Shown: positions 18,565-27,115, counted from the stretch's first letter. The stretch is 64,000 nt of DNA from an uncultured Verrucomicrobiae bacterium (GCA_943788245.1 CALSPN010000017.1:62001-126000); one strand, 5' to 3'. The notes: generated from the sequence alone by a model not told the origin. Translations and numbers: made by a program.

Positions 18565-18584
18565 TTCGGTTCACGCATCCTGTC

Positions 18585-19631
18585 ATGGCGTTTCTGAAGC
18601 ACCAGCTGAGCAGAGGCCTCTTTGGGCTACTTCTTCTCGTTATTTTTTCGTTGGGGGTGTCATGTAAAAAACAACAGGACATCATCGTTTTCCGTTATTC
18701 GAATAGTCAACCCAAAGCAGCATTGCGCAGCCAGTCCATGCTGTTTTTCGAAAAGGAGCTTGAGAAGCGCACTCAGGGGCGGATTCTGGTCGAACTTTAT
18801 TTCGGAGGGGTGTTGGGAAATGAGCGTGAATTGATGGACTTTGTCACCATGGGAGTGCTTCAAGGCACTCGTGGTGCCTATTACGCAGATGCCAATCCAA
18901 AGTTCCAACTATTCACGCTTCCTTTCCTTGTCGATGATTGGGATCAGGCCCTGCGATTGATGCAAAGTGAATTCACGGCTGACATAAATCGCAAGGCAAA
19001 AGAACGTGGCTTCCACATCCCAGCCACAGGCATATCTCAAGGCTTTCGCGCGCACACCAACAGCAAACTTCCCATCACTCATCCAGATGATTTAAAGGGT
19101 CTCAAAATGAGGGTTCCACCGCAGGAGGTTTATCTGCGCACCGCACAAGCCTTTGGTGCCAATCCTCAGGAAATACCTGCCGTAGAAATCTACCAAGCCC
19201 TAAAGACTGGTGTAGTGGACGGACAAGATAATCCACCTTCCAACATCTGGGACTATAAAATCCACGAGGTGTCGAAATATCTCACGATCACCCATTATTC
19301 CACTGGTCCAGATCCATTAATGGTTCATTTGAAATGGTATGAAGAATTACCTCAGGATCTAAAAAGAATATTTGACGAGGTAGCACGGGAAACCATGCTA
19401 CTGAGCGATCAGTTGAACCGTGAAAAGGAAAAGGAATATATTCAGATGCTCGATGATTCCCTGGAAGTTAATTTTCTTTCCGGAGAACAACTTAAACCTT
19501 TTCAAAATGCGGTGAAACCCGTCTACGATTACTTTGTTTCCAAGGGCGATTTTTCTTATGATGATATTGAATCAGCCAGACGCGAGGCTCGAAAGGCCGA
19601 AGTAACATCGAGAACAACAGAATCCAGATGA
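18585..19631 (+). CDS. dctP: TRAP transporter solute-binding lipoprotein (DctP family)
   Basis: The protein has 348 residues. The N terminus is a lipoprotein signal with lipobox Gly-Val-Ser-Cys at about residue 27, so the binding protein is probably membrane anchored. The mature part is a DctP-type periplasmic receptor: FEKELEKRTQGRILVELYFGG (part), LFTLPFLVDDWDQA, GISQGFRAHTNSKLPI, DLKGLKMRVPP with the conserved Arg that pairs with the ligand carboxylate, and EVYQALKTG-like EIYQALKTGVVDGQDNPPSN. It starts 20 bases after the isomerase and is followed by the small and large permease genes. Ligands of this class are carboxylates, commonly sugar acids. Confidence 0.93.
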   Translation: MAFLKHQLSRGLFGLLLLVIFSLGVSCKKQQDIIVFRYSNSQPKAALRSQSMLFFEKELEKRTQGRILVELYFGGVLGNERELMDFVTMGVLQGTRGAYYADANPKFQLFTLPFLVDDWDQALRLMQSEFTADINRKAKERGFHIPATGISQGFRAHTNSKLPITHPDDLKGLKMRVPPQEVYLRTAQAFGANPQEIPAVEIYQALKTGVVDGQDNPPSNIWDYKIHEVSKYLTITHYSTGPDPLMVHLKWYEELPQDLKRIFDEVARETMLLSDQLNREKEKEYIQMLDDSLEVNFLSGEQLKPFQNAVKPVYDYFVSKGDFSYDDIESARREARKAEVTSRTTESR

Positions 19632-19659
19632 CATCAACCTCCACTGAGACAAGCCAAGA

Positions 19660-20151
19660 TTGAAAAACAAACTGATCAAATCCATCGAGATCCTTTTGTC
19701 AGGACTGGTGTTCATCATCTGGCTGACGGTTGTCATACTGGTGACGTTGCGTTATGTCTTCAACAGCTCTATTCCGGGAGCGAATGAATGGATCGTGATC
19801 TTATTCGTTTACGCAACCTCCCTGGGAGCGGCTCTGGGATTTGGAAAAGGTGGGCATCTGTCGATCGAATTTGCCGTGGCGAAAGTATCCGGCAGATTAC
19901 GTTCCTACATTAATCTATTGCAAACCACATTGCTCTGCTTGCTTCATGCAACCATTGTTGTGCTGAGTTTTTATTGGATATGGAAAACCGGACATTTCCT
20001 GATGCCCAGCACAGGATTGCCCCGATGGGTGGCACAAATCAGCATTCCAATGGGCGGCCTCCTTGGACTGGTTTTTATTTCATTACGTTTTAAGCAACAG
20101 ATGAAAAACGCATCACAAGCCAATCCATCTGAAAATGGATCTAAGTTATGA
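19660..20151 (+). CDS. dctQ: TRAP transporter small permease (DctQ family)
   Basis: This is a 163-residue membrane protein with four predicted helices. The family signature region is seen as LRYVFNSSIPGANEWIVILFV (helix 2 with the conserved Glu-Trp), then the GFGKGGHLSIEF loop and the C-terminal WVAQISIPMGGLLG. The start is a TTG at 19660, 28 bases after dctP. No ATG suits the first helix better. Its stop overlaps the start of the large permease gene in an ATGA. Confidence 0.9.
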   Translation: MKNKLIKSIEILLSGLVFIIWLTVVILVTLRYVFNSSIPGANEWIVILFVYATSLGAALGFGKGGHLSIEFAVAKVSGRLRSYINLLQTTLLCLLHATIVVLSFYWIWKTGHFLMPSTGLPRWVAQISIPMGGLLGLVFISLRFKQQMKNASQANPSENGSKL

Positions 20152-21425
20152 CCACCCTTCTGATCACATTGGCTCTCCTTCTGCTTTTGGGTATTCCCAT
20201 AGCTTATGCACTAGGGATGGCCTCTTTGCTTTACTTTGTTGTCGCGCAACCCGAGCTGCTGCCAGTGTTACCTCAGCGTTTATTTGCGGGCATGCAATCC
20301 TACGCCCTGATAGCGCTTCCTCTCTTCATTTTCATGGGCCAGTTGATGAACTCCAGTGGGATCACCCAACGACTGGTGGATTTGTGCCTTGTGTTCGTAG
20401 GCAGGTTTTCGGGTGGACTTGGCATGGTCAATGTGAGCACAAGCATGCTGTTCGGCGGCATATCCGGATCCTCCACTTCAGATACGGCATCCATCGGATC
20501 GGTGCTTATTCCGGAAATGAAAAAACGTGGTTATCCACTGAGTTACGCATCAGGAATCACAGTGGCTTCCTCGACGATGGGTATGATTCTTCCGCCAAGT
20601 ATTCCCATGGTGCTTTACGCCGTTTCAGCGCAGGTATCGGTGGGAAAGCTTTTTCTAGGCGGCATCATACCGGGTCTGATGGTAGGCATTCTACAGCTCT
20701 GCATTGCGGTTTGGATTTCCAAGCGCAACAATTACCCTAAAGAAAATGCAGAAGGATCATGGAAGCGTTGTTTCACTGTGGTCAGTCAATCTGTTCATAT
20801 TTTGATCATGCCTGTGTTTGTCGTAGGAGTAGTGGTTTTTGGTATAGCAACAGCTACTGAGTCTGCGGCATTGGGTGGCTTGTACGCACTGGGCATTGGA
20901 ATCTTTTTCATGCGGTTTCTAACGCTGAAATCTTTTTACGAATCCTTGCTCTCTGCTGCCAGAACAAGTGCATATATTATGATCATCATTGCTTTTTCTC
21001 AGGTGTTTGTATGGATACTTGCTTTGGAAAGAGCACCCGAGAGTATGACTCAATTGATGCTTTCTCTGGAGCTGACACCTACCTTGCTCATGCTCTTGAT
21101 CATGGTCATCGTGCTCGTGATCGGTACGGTGATTGACGTCAGCCCAGCCATTCTTTTACTGACGCCTATATTGTTACCGGTCATCACGAAGGCCGGAATC
21201 TCACCTATTTTTTTCGGTGTGGTCTTCGTGGCGTCGTTGGCTATAGGCGCCTGCACTCCACCCGTAGGGAATTGTTTGAATGTTTGTGCACTTATTTCAG
21301 GTCAACGCATCGGAACCATTTTTCTGGGAGCACTTCCCTTCCTTTCTGCAAACATCGCCACTCTGCTGGTGATCATTTTCATTCCCGAACTGGTTCTATG
21401 GCTGCCGAAACTGTTTCTACCGTGA
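20148..21425 (+). CDS. dctM: TRAP transporter large permease (DctM family)
   Basis: This 425-residue integral membrane protein has about 12 helices. It shows the DctM pattern: IPIAYALGMASLLYF, PLFIFMGQLMNSSGIT, a GGISGSSTSDTASIGSVLIPEM block (hairpin loop, quoted in part), ASSTMGMILPPSIPMVLYA, IGTVIDVSPAILLLTPILLPV and ACTPPVGNCLNV. The channel subunit uses a sodium gradient to import the ligand delivered by DctP. It is the last gene of the seven-gene plus-strand run. It ends 18 bases before the opposing HAD gene, and I see no strong terminator there. Confidence 0.93.
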   Translation: MTTLLITLALLLLLGIPIAYALGMASLLYFVVAQPELLPVLPQRLFAGMQSYALIALPLFIFMGQLMNSSGITQRLVDLCLVFVGRFSGGLGMVNVSTSMLFGGISGSSTSDTASIGSVLIPEMKKRGYPLSYASGITVASSTMGMILPPSIPMVLYAVSAQVSVGKLFLGGIIPGLMVGILQLCIAVWISKRNNYPKENAEGSWKRCFTVVSQSVHILIMPVFVVGVVVFGIATATESAALGGLYALGIGIFFMRFLTLKSFYESLLSAARTSAYIMIIIAFSQVFVWILALERAPESMTQLMLSLELTPTLLMLLIMVIVLVIGTVIDVSPAILLLTPILLPVITKAGISPIFFGVVFVASLAIGACTPPVGNCLNVCALISGQRIGTIFLGALPFLSANIATLLVIIFIPELVLWLPKLFLP

Positions 21426-21443
21426 AGGACTGAAGTTTCTCGC

Positions 21444-22133
21444 TCATAAACGCAGTATCTCTTCGGCGTGTATGTCGACGAGCATTTCGACGGTCCGTGT
21501 AGCTCCGCAATTCCGAAGTGTCGCTGAATCAAAGTTTCCCGTGGCCACAGCAAGTGATTTAGCACCGATGCTTTGAGCGCATTCGACATCGCGCGGTGTG
21601 TCACCAATGACCAGAATCTCCTCCGATAGAAGGGAGTCACCTATTACTTGCTTGGCTCGCCTTTCAGCTATGGAGGCGAGTTCATTCCGACAGGCGTGAT
21701 CGTCTCCAAATGCGCCCAGCTTGAATTCACCCCACAAATCGAAATGACGTAATTTCACCTCTGCAGCGAGCCGCGTATTTCCTGTCAATAAACCAAGCTG
21801 GACCGTTGCATCGTGAGTCGTAAATGCGTTCAATAACCCAAACACACCGGGCAATACAGCACCTTCCACCTGAGGCAACAATTCTCCCAACCAATGGGTA
21901 TAAACATGAAAAAAGGACGATTCCAGATTTTCGGTAGCCTCGATGGAGTGATGATCCAGAAACTCCTTCAGCAGCGATGTGTCCGTTCGACCTGCAAAAT
22001 CCAGCAGGGCTGCACCCTCTGGCAGATTGAACAAGGTTCCAAAAGCTCGACCAAAGGCCATGCTTCCCGCTCCGGCTGACCGGATCATGGTACCATCAAT
22101 ATCAAATAGAATCAGCTTTTTATCATCGCACAA
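21444..22133 (-). CDS. HAD-superfamily hydrolase (phosphoglycolate-phosphatase-like)
   Basis: This 229-residue protein has the HAD motifs I ([13 protein letters not shown] near residue 9), II (LLTGNTR near 116), a Lys-rich segment and III/IV ([25 protein letters not shown]). A helical C1 cap lies between motifs I and II. It probably dephosphorylates a small phosphoester such as 2-phosphoglycolate, but the substrate is not defined. The start is the TTG at 22133, because motif I begins only seven codons later and no ATG precedes it. It diverges from the mntR remnant, leaving about 46 bases for both promoters. Confidence 0.82.
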   Translation of the reverse strand: MCDDKKLILFDIDGTMIRSAGAGSMAFGRAFGTLFNLPEGAALLDFAGRTDTSLLKEFLDHHSIEATENLESSFFHVYTHWLGELLPQVEGAVLPGVFGLLNAFTTHDATVQLGLLTGNTRLAAEVKLRHFDLWGEFKLGAFGDDHACRNELASIAERRAKQVIGDSLLSEEILVIGDTPRDVECAQSIGAKSLAVATGNFDSATLRNCGATRTVEMLVDIHAEEILRL

Positions 22134-22179
22134 TGACTTGCAAAAAGGTTGCCAAGACTGTAGAAAAAAAACATCATCT

Positions 22180-22652
22180 ATGCCACCAAAAACCGAGCCA
22201 GACTGCCGAGGATTACTTGGAGCGTATTCACGAACTCATTGAAGAAAAAGGGTATGCTCGAGTCGTTGACATTGCTTCCTCACTCGCCGTTCGCCAGGCT
22301 TCGGTGACAAGCATGGTTTCAAAAACTGGATGAATTGGGCTATCTGAATTATGAAAAATACCGTGGCCTCGTTCTAACGGATGCCGGACGAGAAATTGCA
22401 CAAAGAATTCAGCGTAGGCATGAAATGTTATCGCGTTTCTTCTCACTCCTGGGAATTGATGCAGCTACTCAGCAGTCGGACATTGAGGGCATTGAGCACC
22501 ACCTTAGTTCAAAGACACTGGAAATGCTCACCTCTCTCACTGACTTTTTTGAAAAGAATCCTGAAACTCTCGGAGCGTTTCAGAAACATTTTCAACCGGG
22601 AGAAAACACTGGGCAAGAAGCCGATTCCAATCAAGAAGCAACTACCAGAGAA
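22180..22652 (+). pseudogene. mntR: MntR/DtxR-family metal-dependent repressor, two frameshifts
   Basis: Pieces of one DtxR-family repressor are spread over shifted frames. ATG CCA CCA at 22180 begins the usual Met-Pro start. After the A5 run at 22188-22192 the frame shifts and encodes [29 protein letters not shown] and [11 protein letters not shown]. After a second A5 run at 22321-22325 it shifts again and continues as [21 protein letters not shown] and IEGIEHHLS (metal-binding helix). Removing one A from each run gives a continuous [16 protein letters not shown] start through the whole repressor. As written, no single frame makes a working protein. No stop ends the last frame, which runs on into the serine hydrolase gene. 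Real decay and homopolymer base-call error both fit. Confidence 0.75.
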
Positions 22653-23690
22653 ATGAACCATATCGCAATCTTGTGCAGGAAAATCCCCGTGCTGTGTGCG
22701 TGTATTTTCGCCCTCGGCTTTCAAGACAGGATGTGCGGTGGTTCCCTTGACTCAATCATCGATTCCATTGATCCAAACATTTCAAAATGGGCTTCTGTGG
22801 TCATCGCTCATAACAATGAAGGCCAAACTGAGTTCGATTGGCATTATTACCGCAGCAGTCGTGAAACTGTTGATTTCTGGCCGGCAAGCACGATCAAAAT
22901 TTACACCGTCGTGGCTGCTTTGGAATACTTGAACGAACTGAAAAGACCTTTGGATTCTACACTGGTATTCGAGAGACAAACTGATGATCGTTGGCATTTG
23001 GATACGGCACGTACGATGCGTGAGATGATCAGTGAGGTTTTCCGTCGATCCTCAAATGAAGATTATAGCTTGCTTCTTCGATTTGTCGGTATCGATCGAA
23101 TCAACACACAATTCCTCATTCCCGAAAAGGGATTCCCTCATTCTGCACTCATGCGGGATTATGTCACACACAGACCGATAGTGTATGAAAACACCGAACC
23201 CCAGCGAATTCATATCGTTACCTCTCAACAGGAATCCATGACCATCACCCACACGTGGTCTGGTATCTCTTTTGCCGAACAACGAGGCGCCACGATTTTG
23301 AGTTCAAAGACCGGGAACTGTACATCAACCACTGAACTCGCTGAGTGCATGCGCCGCATCATGTTTCATGAATCCATTCCTGAAGCAGAGCGCTATCAGC
23401 TGACGAATGAACAAGTGGACGCCATCCGTTACGGTGGTGGTGGCCTTTACGGCCTTGAGAATAAAGAAGCCGGGCCTTATGCATGGGAAAGTGATTTAAA
23501 GAAGATATTTCCAAAAGCACGCTATTTTCACAAAGCAGGCATGATCAGCAATTACACGCTGGATGTAGCCTACATTGCGGATGAGAATTCCGACACGCGC
23601 TTTATCCTTAGCCTTGCCGCCAAAACAGGTAAAGATGATACCATCCGCAAAATGGCAGGTGCCCTGGCCAGATGGGTGCACTCTCAATGA
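22653..23690 (+). CDS. serine hydrolase, class A beta-lactamase-like
   Basis: The protein has about 346 residues if begun at the ATG at 22653. Seen: PASTIKIYTVVAALEYL (SxxK nucleophile motif), RRSSNEDYSLLLRFVG (SxN-like second motif) and YFHKAGMISNYTLDVAYI (KTG-like third motif as Lys-Ala-Gly). This fits the beta-lactamase2 group, many of which are not antibiotic-resistance enzymes. The N-terminal 25 residues contain a hydrophobic stretch (IPVLCACIFALGF) that may be a signal peptide. The frame is open upstream and continuous with the mntR remnant, so a fusion reading exists. I prefer a separate start because the ATG overlaps a TGA in another frame as ATGA, the coupling signature used elsewhere in this window. 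Confidence 0.72.
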   Translation: MNHIAILCRKIPVLCACIFALGFQDRMCGGSLDSIIDSIDPNISKWASVVIAHNNEGQTEFDWHYYRSSRETVDFWPASTIKIYTVVAALEYLNELKRPLDSTLVFERQTDDRWHLDTARTMREMISEVFRRSSNEDYSLLLRFVGIDRINTQFLIPEKGFPHSALMRDYVTHRPIVYENTEPQRIHIVTSQQESMTITHTWSGISFAEQRGATILSSKTGNCTSTTELAECMRRIMFHESIPEAERYQLTNEQVDAIRYGGGGLYGLENKEAGPYAWESDLKKIFPKARYFHKAGMISNYTLDVAYIADENSDTRFILSLAAKTGKDDTIRKMAGALARWVHSQ

Positions 23691-23995
23691 CTGCTGGAGT
23701 AATTTGAGATCACAAAGTGAAGTCGACGGATCTTGCCAGATACAGATGACTGCGGGATATCCCGTCGAGCAAGCATCGTGGTTTCCATACTTTCTGCTCA
23801 TGCTAACTTGGAACCCCATGAAATCTTAAAGAACAAGTCACCTTTTACTATCCCGCAACACAGATAAAAGATTCCGTGGTGGTCAGCAAAAGCTGATCCC
23901 GTCAAAATCCACCATGTTGACCTCAAACAAATCCGTATATTCTTACGGATGATTGACGTGAACTCATAATAGCTGGATGATTGAATTCATCTGGA
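23691..23995. other. gene-free stretch holding a structured leader
   Basis: No supportable gene lies in these roughly 300 bases. The first half is featureless. The second half has nested inverted repeats: CGTGGTGG (23875) pairs with CCACCATG (23909) around a TCAGC-AAAA-GCTGA hairpin, and ATCCGTA (about 23931) pairs with TACGGAT (about 23945). No T-run follows, so this is not a standard terminator. It may be a folded 5' leader of the thioesterase-like gene. Confidence 0.35.
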
Positions 23996-24508
23996 ATGCG
24001 TGACATGATGCTTCAAATGGAGATATTGCCACAAACCACGGCCTGCTTCGGCTGCGGACATGGGAATCCTGCCGGTGTTTCACTCAAGATGAGAACGGAT
24101 GGAAAGGCGGTTTATGCCGACTGGACACCTCGTCAGGAACATGCAGGTTTCAGTCACGCTGTACACGGTGGAGTCATTGCAACGGTTGTTGATGAAATGA
24201 TGGCGTGGGCCTGTGGAATTCTGGGAGGTAAATTTGCGTATTCTGTCGATATGAACATCCGCTATCACAAGGTAATCGAACCGGGTATGCAGATCCAATG
24301 TATTGGTAATCTTGATGAAAACCGGCGTGGAAAGCTCTTTTTGGCAAGCGCACAGCTCATGATGGACGACACCAAGGCAGCCTCTGGATCAGCCAAGTTT
24401 TTTCCATTGAGAGGACATCAGGAATCGATGCTCCAATCCGAATTTGGAAACCAATGGGAGGAAATACAAGGAGCCATGAACAAATACAGGATACCTCATC
24501 CGATATGA
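23996..24508 (+). CDS. hotdog-fold thioesterase, PaaI family
   Basis: This is an acyl-CoA thioesterase-like single hotdog domain of about 170 residues. Seen: ACFGCGHGNPAGVSLKM at the N terminus (a Cys-x2-Cys typical of one PaaI subgroup), then HAVHGGVIATVVDEMMAWA (the HGG-x-DE helix and catalytic region) and VDMNIRYHKVIEPG. Members hydrolyse CoA thioesters of aromatic or small acids; substrate is unknown here. I chose the ATG at about 23996 over a TTG five codons upstream. The HD-domain gene begins 24 bases downstream on the same strand. Confidence 0.82.
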   Translation: MRDMMLQMEILPQTTACFGCGHGNPAGVSLKMRTDGKAVYADWTPRQEHAGFSHAVHGGVIATVVDEMMAWACGILGGKFAYSVDMNIRYHKVIEPGMQIQCIGNLDENRRGKLFLASAQLMMDDTKAASGSAKFFPLRGHQESMLQSEFGNQWEEIQGAMNKYRIPHPI

Positions 24509-24532
24509 AATTAAACGCGAGAGAACGTTGAC

Positions 24533-24985
24533 ATGGATATGCTGGAAAAGGCCATTGGCATTGCACTTAAAGCACATCAGGACCAGATTGATAAATATGG
24601 TCGCCCCTATGTTTTGCATCCCATTCGGGTCATGGCCCGCTTCAGGAAACCGGTCCTCCAGCAAATCGCAATCCTGCATGATGTGGTTGAGGACAGCGCA
24701 TGGACCTGTAAGCAATTAAGGGCTCAAAATTTTTCAGTAGAGATCGTAGAAGCTATCGATGCACTCACACGCCGACAAGGTGAACCATATGATTCCTTGA
24801 TCGAGCGTGCCGCGCTCAATCCCCTCGCCCTTCAAGTAAAGCTTGTCGATTTGGAGGACAACATGGACATTCGCCGCATGAAAGACATAACGCAGCAGGA
24901 CGGGGAACGCTTAAATCGTTATCGCGAAGCTCATGCAAAATTAAGTGCAGTAAAAGAGCAGCAAATAAGTCAAATCTCAGATTAA
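24533..24985 (+). CDS. small HD-domain alarmone-hydrolase-like protein (RelA/SpoT hydrolase domain)
   Basis: The protein has 150 residues and consists of an HD domain alone. Seen: KYGRPYVLHPIRVM near residue 22 (first His), ILHDVVEDS near 48 (HD with the Glu-Asp typical of SpoT/Mesh1 ppGpp hydrolases), LTRRQGEPYDSLIERAA and KLVDLEDNMDIRRM (final Asp and Asn). This pattern matches small alarmone hydrolases, which remove the 3'-pyrophosphate of (p)ppGpp. No synthetase or regulatory domain is present. A broader HD phosphohydrolase role cannot be excluded. It lies 9 bases before hisA. Confidence 0.78.
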   Translation: MDMLEKAIGIALKAHQDQIDKYGRPYVLHPIRVMARFRKPVLQQIAILHDVVEDSAWTCKQLRAQNFSVEIVEAIDALTRRQGEPYDSLIERAALNPLALQVKLVDLEDNMDIRRMKDITQQDGERLNRYREAHAKLSAVKEQQISQISD

Positions 24986-24994
24986 GGATAAACC

Positions 24995-25756
24995 ATGTTT
25001 CGTCCCTGTATCGATCTTCACAATGGCCAGGTAAAACAAATCGTAGGCGGCACGCTGACCGACAAAGGTGACCAGCTGGAAACCAACTTTGTTTCAGAAC
25101 GATCCAGCGCTTGGTTCGCCAAACTTTATCGTAAAGATGAACTGAAAGGCGGACATGTAATCCAACTGGGTCCGGGCAATAAGGAAGCTGCATGTGCTGC
25201 CCTGCGAGCCTATCCTGATGGTCTTCAGATCGGTGGAGGCATTCACGCTGACAACGCATTCGAATTCATAGAAGCTGGTGCCTCTCATGTCATTGTTACC
25301 TCCTGGATCTTCGAGGGCCCCATTTTAAGACGCGATCGTTTGGATGCCCTGATGGAAACGGTTGGAGCCAAACAACTCGTGCTCGACTTGAGCTGTCGAT
25401 TGCGAGATGGCTCCTATTACGTCGTCACGAACCGCTGGCAAACCTTTACAGACTTGATATTAAGTCGTTCAGTTCTGGAAGATCTGGCAAGCTATTGTGA
25501 TGAATTTCTGGTTCATGGAGTCGATGTCGAAGGTTTATGTGCAGGCGTAGATATAGACCTGGTGAAGAAACTCAGTAAATGGAGCCCAATCCCGATCACC
25601 TATGCAGGAGGTGCCCGCTCGATGAAAGATTTACAGTCAGTTCACGATGAGAGCCAAGGCAAGGTTGATCTCACCATCGGCTCAGCTCTGGATATTTTTG
25701 GAGGGACGGGTCTTACTTACGAGGAGGCGGTGGGGTTTAACCGTCGACACGTTTGA
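24995..25756 (+). CDS. hisA: HisA isomerase, eukaryotic (HIS6) type
   Basis: The 253-residue TIM barrel converts ProFAR to PRFAR in histidine synthesis. The sequence follows the fungal/plant HIS6 form: FRPCIDLHNGQVKQIVGGTL at the N terminus with the catalytic Asp, LYRKDELKGGHVIQLGPGN, PDGLQIGGGI, VIVTSWIFEG, LVLDLSCRLRDG (second catalytic Asp), FLVHGVDVEGLC and ITYAGGARS. Typical bacterial HisA has a different N terminus and the GGIR loop, so this is the divergent subtype known in eukaryotes and a few bacteria. No other his gene is adjacent. Its stop abuts the end of the opposing PQQ gene with no gap. Confidence 0.9.
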   Translation: MFRPCIDLHNGQVKQIVGGTLTDKGDQLETNFVSERSSAWFAKLYRKDELKGGHVIQLGPGNKEAACAALRAYPDGLQIGGGIHADNAFEFIEAGASHVIVTSWIFEGPILRRDRLDALMETVGAKQLVLDLSCRLRDGSYYVVTNRWQTFTDLILSRSVLEDLASYCDEFLVHGVDVEGLCAGVDIDLVKKLSKWSPIPITYAGGARSMKDLQSVHDESQGKVDLTIGSALDIFGGTGLTYEEAVGFNRRHV

Positions 25757-27115
25757 TTATTTGTTTTGTGACTGAGAGCTTGGTTCACCCTCGTTTTCGA
25801 ACGTGGCGGGAGATACATTTTTTTCAAGGCAATATAGGAATTTTTCGCCCCGTAAGAATAGTTGATTTCCCACCAGTGCAGGCGAAGCACTGAAAACGTC
25901 GTTGAGTCTGTTTACCGAAAGAAGTTTCGAATCATCCGCATTACTCATGACAAGAGTGATACCTTCTCGACTCGTGATATAAATTCGATCAGACGCACCG
26001 ACTGGAGAAGCGAATAGAACCCTGACCAATGGCAACCGATAGGGACCACCCAGGGGTTCGCCTGTCATGAGATCCACACAGGATAGAATTCCCTGAAGAT
26101 GCCTGAGAAAATAAAGTTTGCTGCCATAGAGTAGCGGACTGGGAACATAAGGAGTCAAGCGGTTCATACTCCAGACAATTTGATTCGTATCTGTTAAATC
26201 ACCCGTGGCACCTTCAAGCCGTATCGCCAGCATGGCTTGCCAGTCGTAACTGTTGGATGCCACCAGCAGACCATGGCCGGCAACAGGAGTTGCAACCACA
26301 TTGCGAGAAAGACCACCGCATTCCCATATTACTTTCCCGGTCAGCAAATCATAGGATCGGATTTTACCCGTCGCACTCACAATGACCTGAGGCTTACCAG
26401 ACTCCTCAACGATCAAGGGCGTGGACCACGAAGTTGACTCATTTCGTGATACTTTCCATATTTCACTACCATTCGATTTATCCAAACAATACACAGCTGA
26501 CTCTCCCTCGTGATCCCAGTTCACGATCAGTCGATCATCATGTAAAACAGGCGAGGAGCCTTCCCCATGAGCGTGACGGGTCTGCATTTGACCGAAGTCA
26601 CGTTCCCATATGAGATCACCCTGCATGTTCAGTCCGTAAAGACCATGCGACCCGAAAGAAACGATGACATGCTCCCCATCCGTGACGGGGGAAGCTGAAG
26701 CTAGACTTCCGGTGTCATGACCGCCTTCATGCGGAAAGGTGCGATGCAGATCACGCTGATAACGGAGTGAACCATCCTGACGATCATAAGCCAGTATACT
26801 GAATAAATGGTCTTTTGATACAGGGAGATTGTCATGAGCCCCATCGGCTTGATTATGAATAGGTGGCTTTTCAGGTCCAACAGGAATCGCGCAAGAAACG
26901 AAAACGGTATCCTTCCAAACGATAGGAGTCGAATGCCCCTTACCGGGAAGCGAGGATTTCCATCGAATATTTGAATCCTCCGACCATTTCACCGGTGGAT
27001 TGGCTTTGGGCCCAACCCCATTGTTCAAGGGTCCGCGCCATTGCGGCCAGTACAACAAAGGGTCCTCTGCTAAAAGTGACCCGCAAAAAAAGCCCAATAG
27101 CACAAGCCACTTCAT
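25757..27115 (-). CDS. exported PQQ-type beta-propeller protein
   Basis: The protein has about 452 residues from the ATG at 27115, which opens a signal peptide (MKWLVLLGFFCGSLLAEDP). The mature part begins WPQWRGPLNNGVG, the usual opening of secreted planctomycete and verrucomicrobial PQQ-propeller proteins, and has repeated blades such as HVIVSFGSHGLYGLNMQGDL (part) and AVYCLDKSNGSEIWKV. No catalytic quinoprotein residues can be assigned, so the role may be structural or substrate binding. Its start overlaps the RAYT stop as ATGA, an unusual pairing. Confidence 0.85.
   Translation of the reverse strand: MKWLVLLGFFCGSLLAEDPLLYWPQWRGPLNNGVGPKANPPVKWSEDSNIRWKSSLPGKGHSTPIVWKDTVFVSCAIPVGPEKPPIHNQADGAHDNLPVSKDHLFSILAYDRQDGSLRYQRDLHRTFPHEGGHDTGSLASASPVTDGEHVIVSFGSHGLYGLNMQGDLIWERDFGQMQTRHAHGEGSSPVLHDDRLIVNWDHEGESAVYCLDKSNGSEIWKVSRNESTSWSTPLIVEESGKPQVIVSATGKIRSYDLLTGKVIWECGGLSRNVVATPVAGHGLLVASNSYDWQAMLAIRLEGATGDLTDTNQIVWSMNRLTPYVPSPLLYGSKLYFLRHLQGILSCVDLMTGEPLGGPYRLPLVRVLFASPVGASDRIYITSREGITLVMSNADDSKLLSVNRLNDVFSASPALVGNQLFLRGEKFLYCLEKNVSPATFENEGEPSSQSQNK

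Noticed and set aside
22188-22325. Transcriptional slippage at the two A5 runs of mntR
   Set aside because: Slippage usually needs longer A-tracts (about nine or more). Five A is too short, so base-call error or mutation is preferred.
22335-23690. A single MntR-beta-lactamase fusion protein
   Set aside because: The shared open frame exists, but the start at 22335 is a TTG inside the repressor fold and an ATG with a signal-like N terminus opens the hydrolase. Recorded as a finding, not as one gene.
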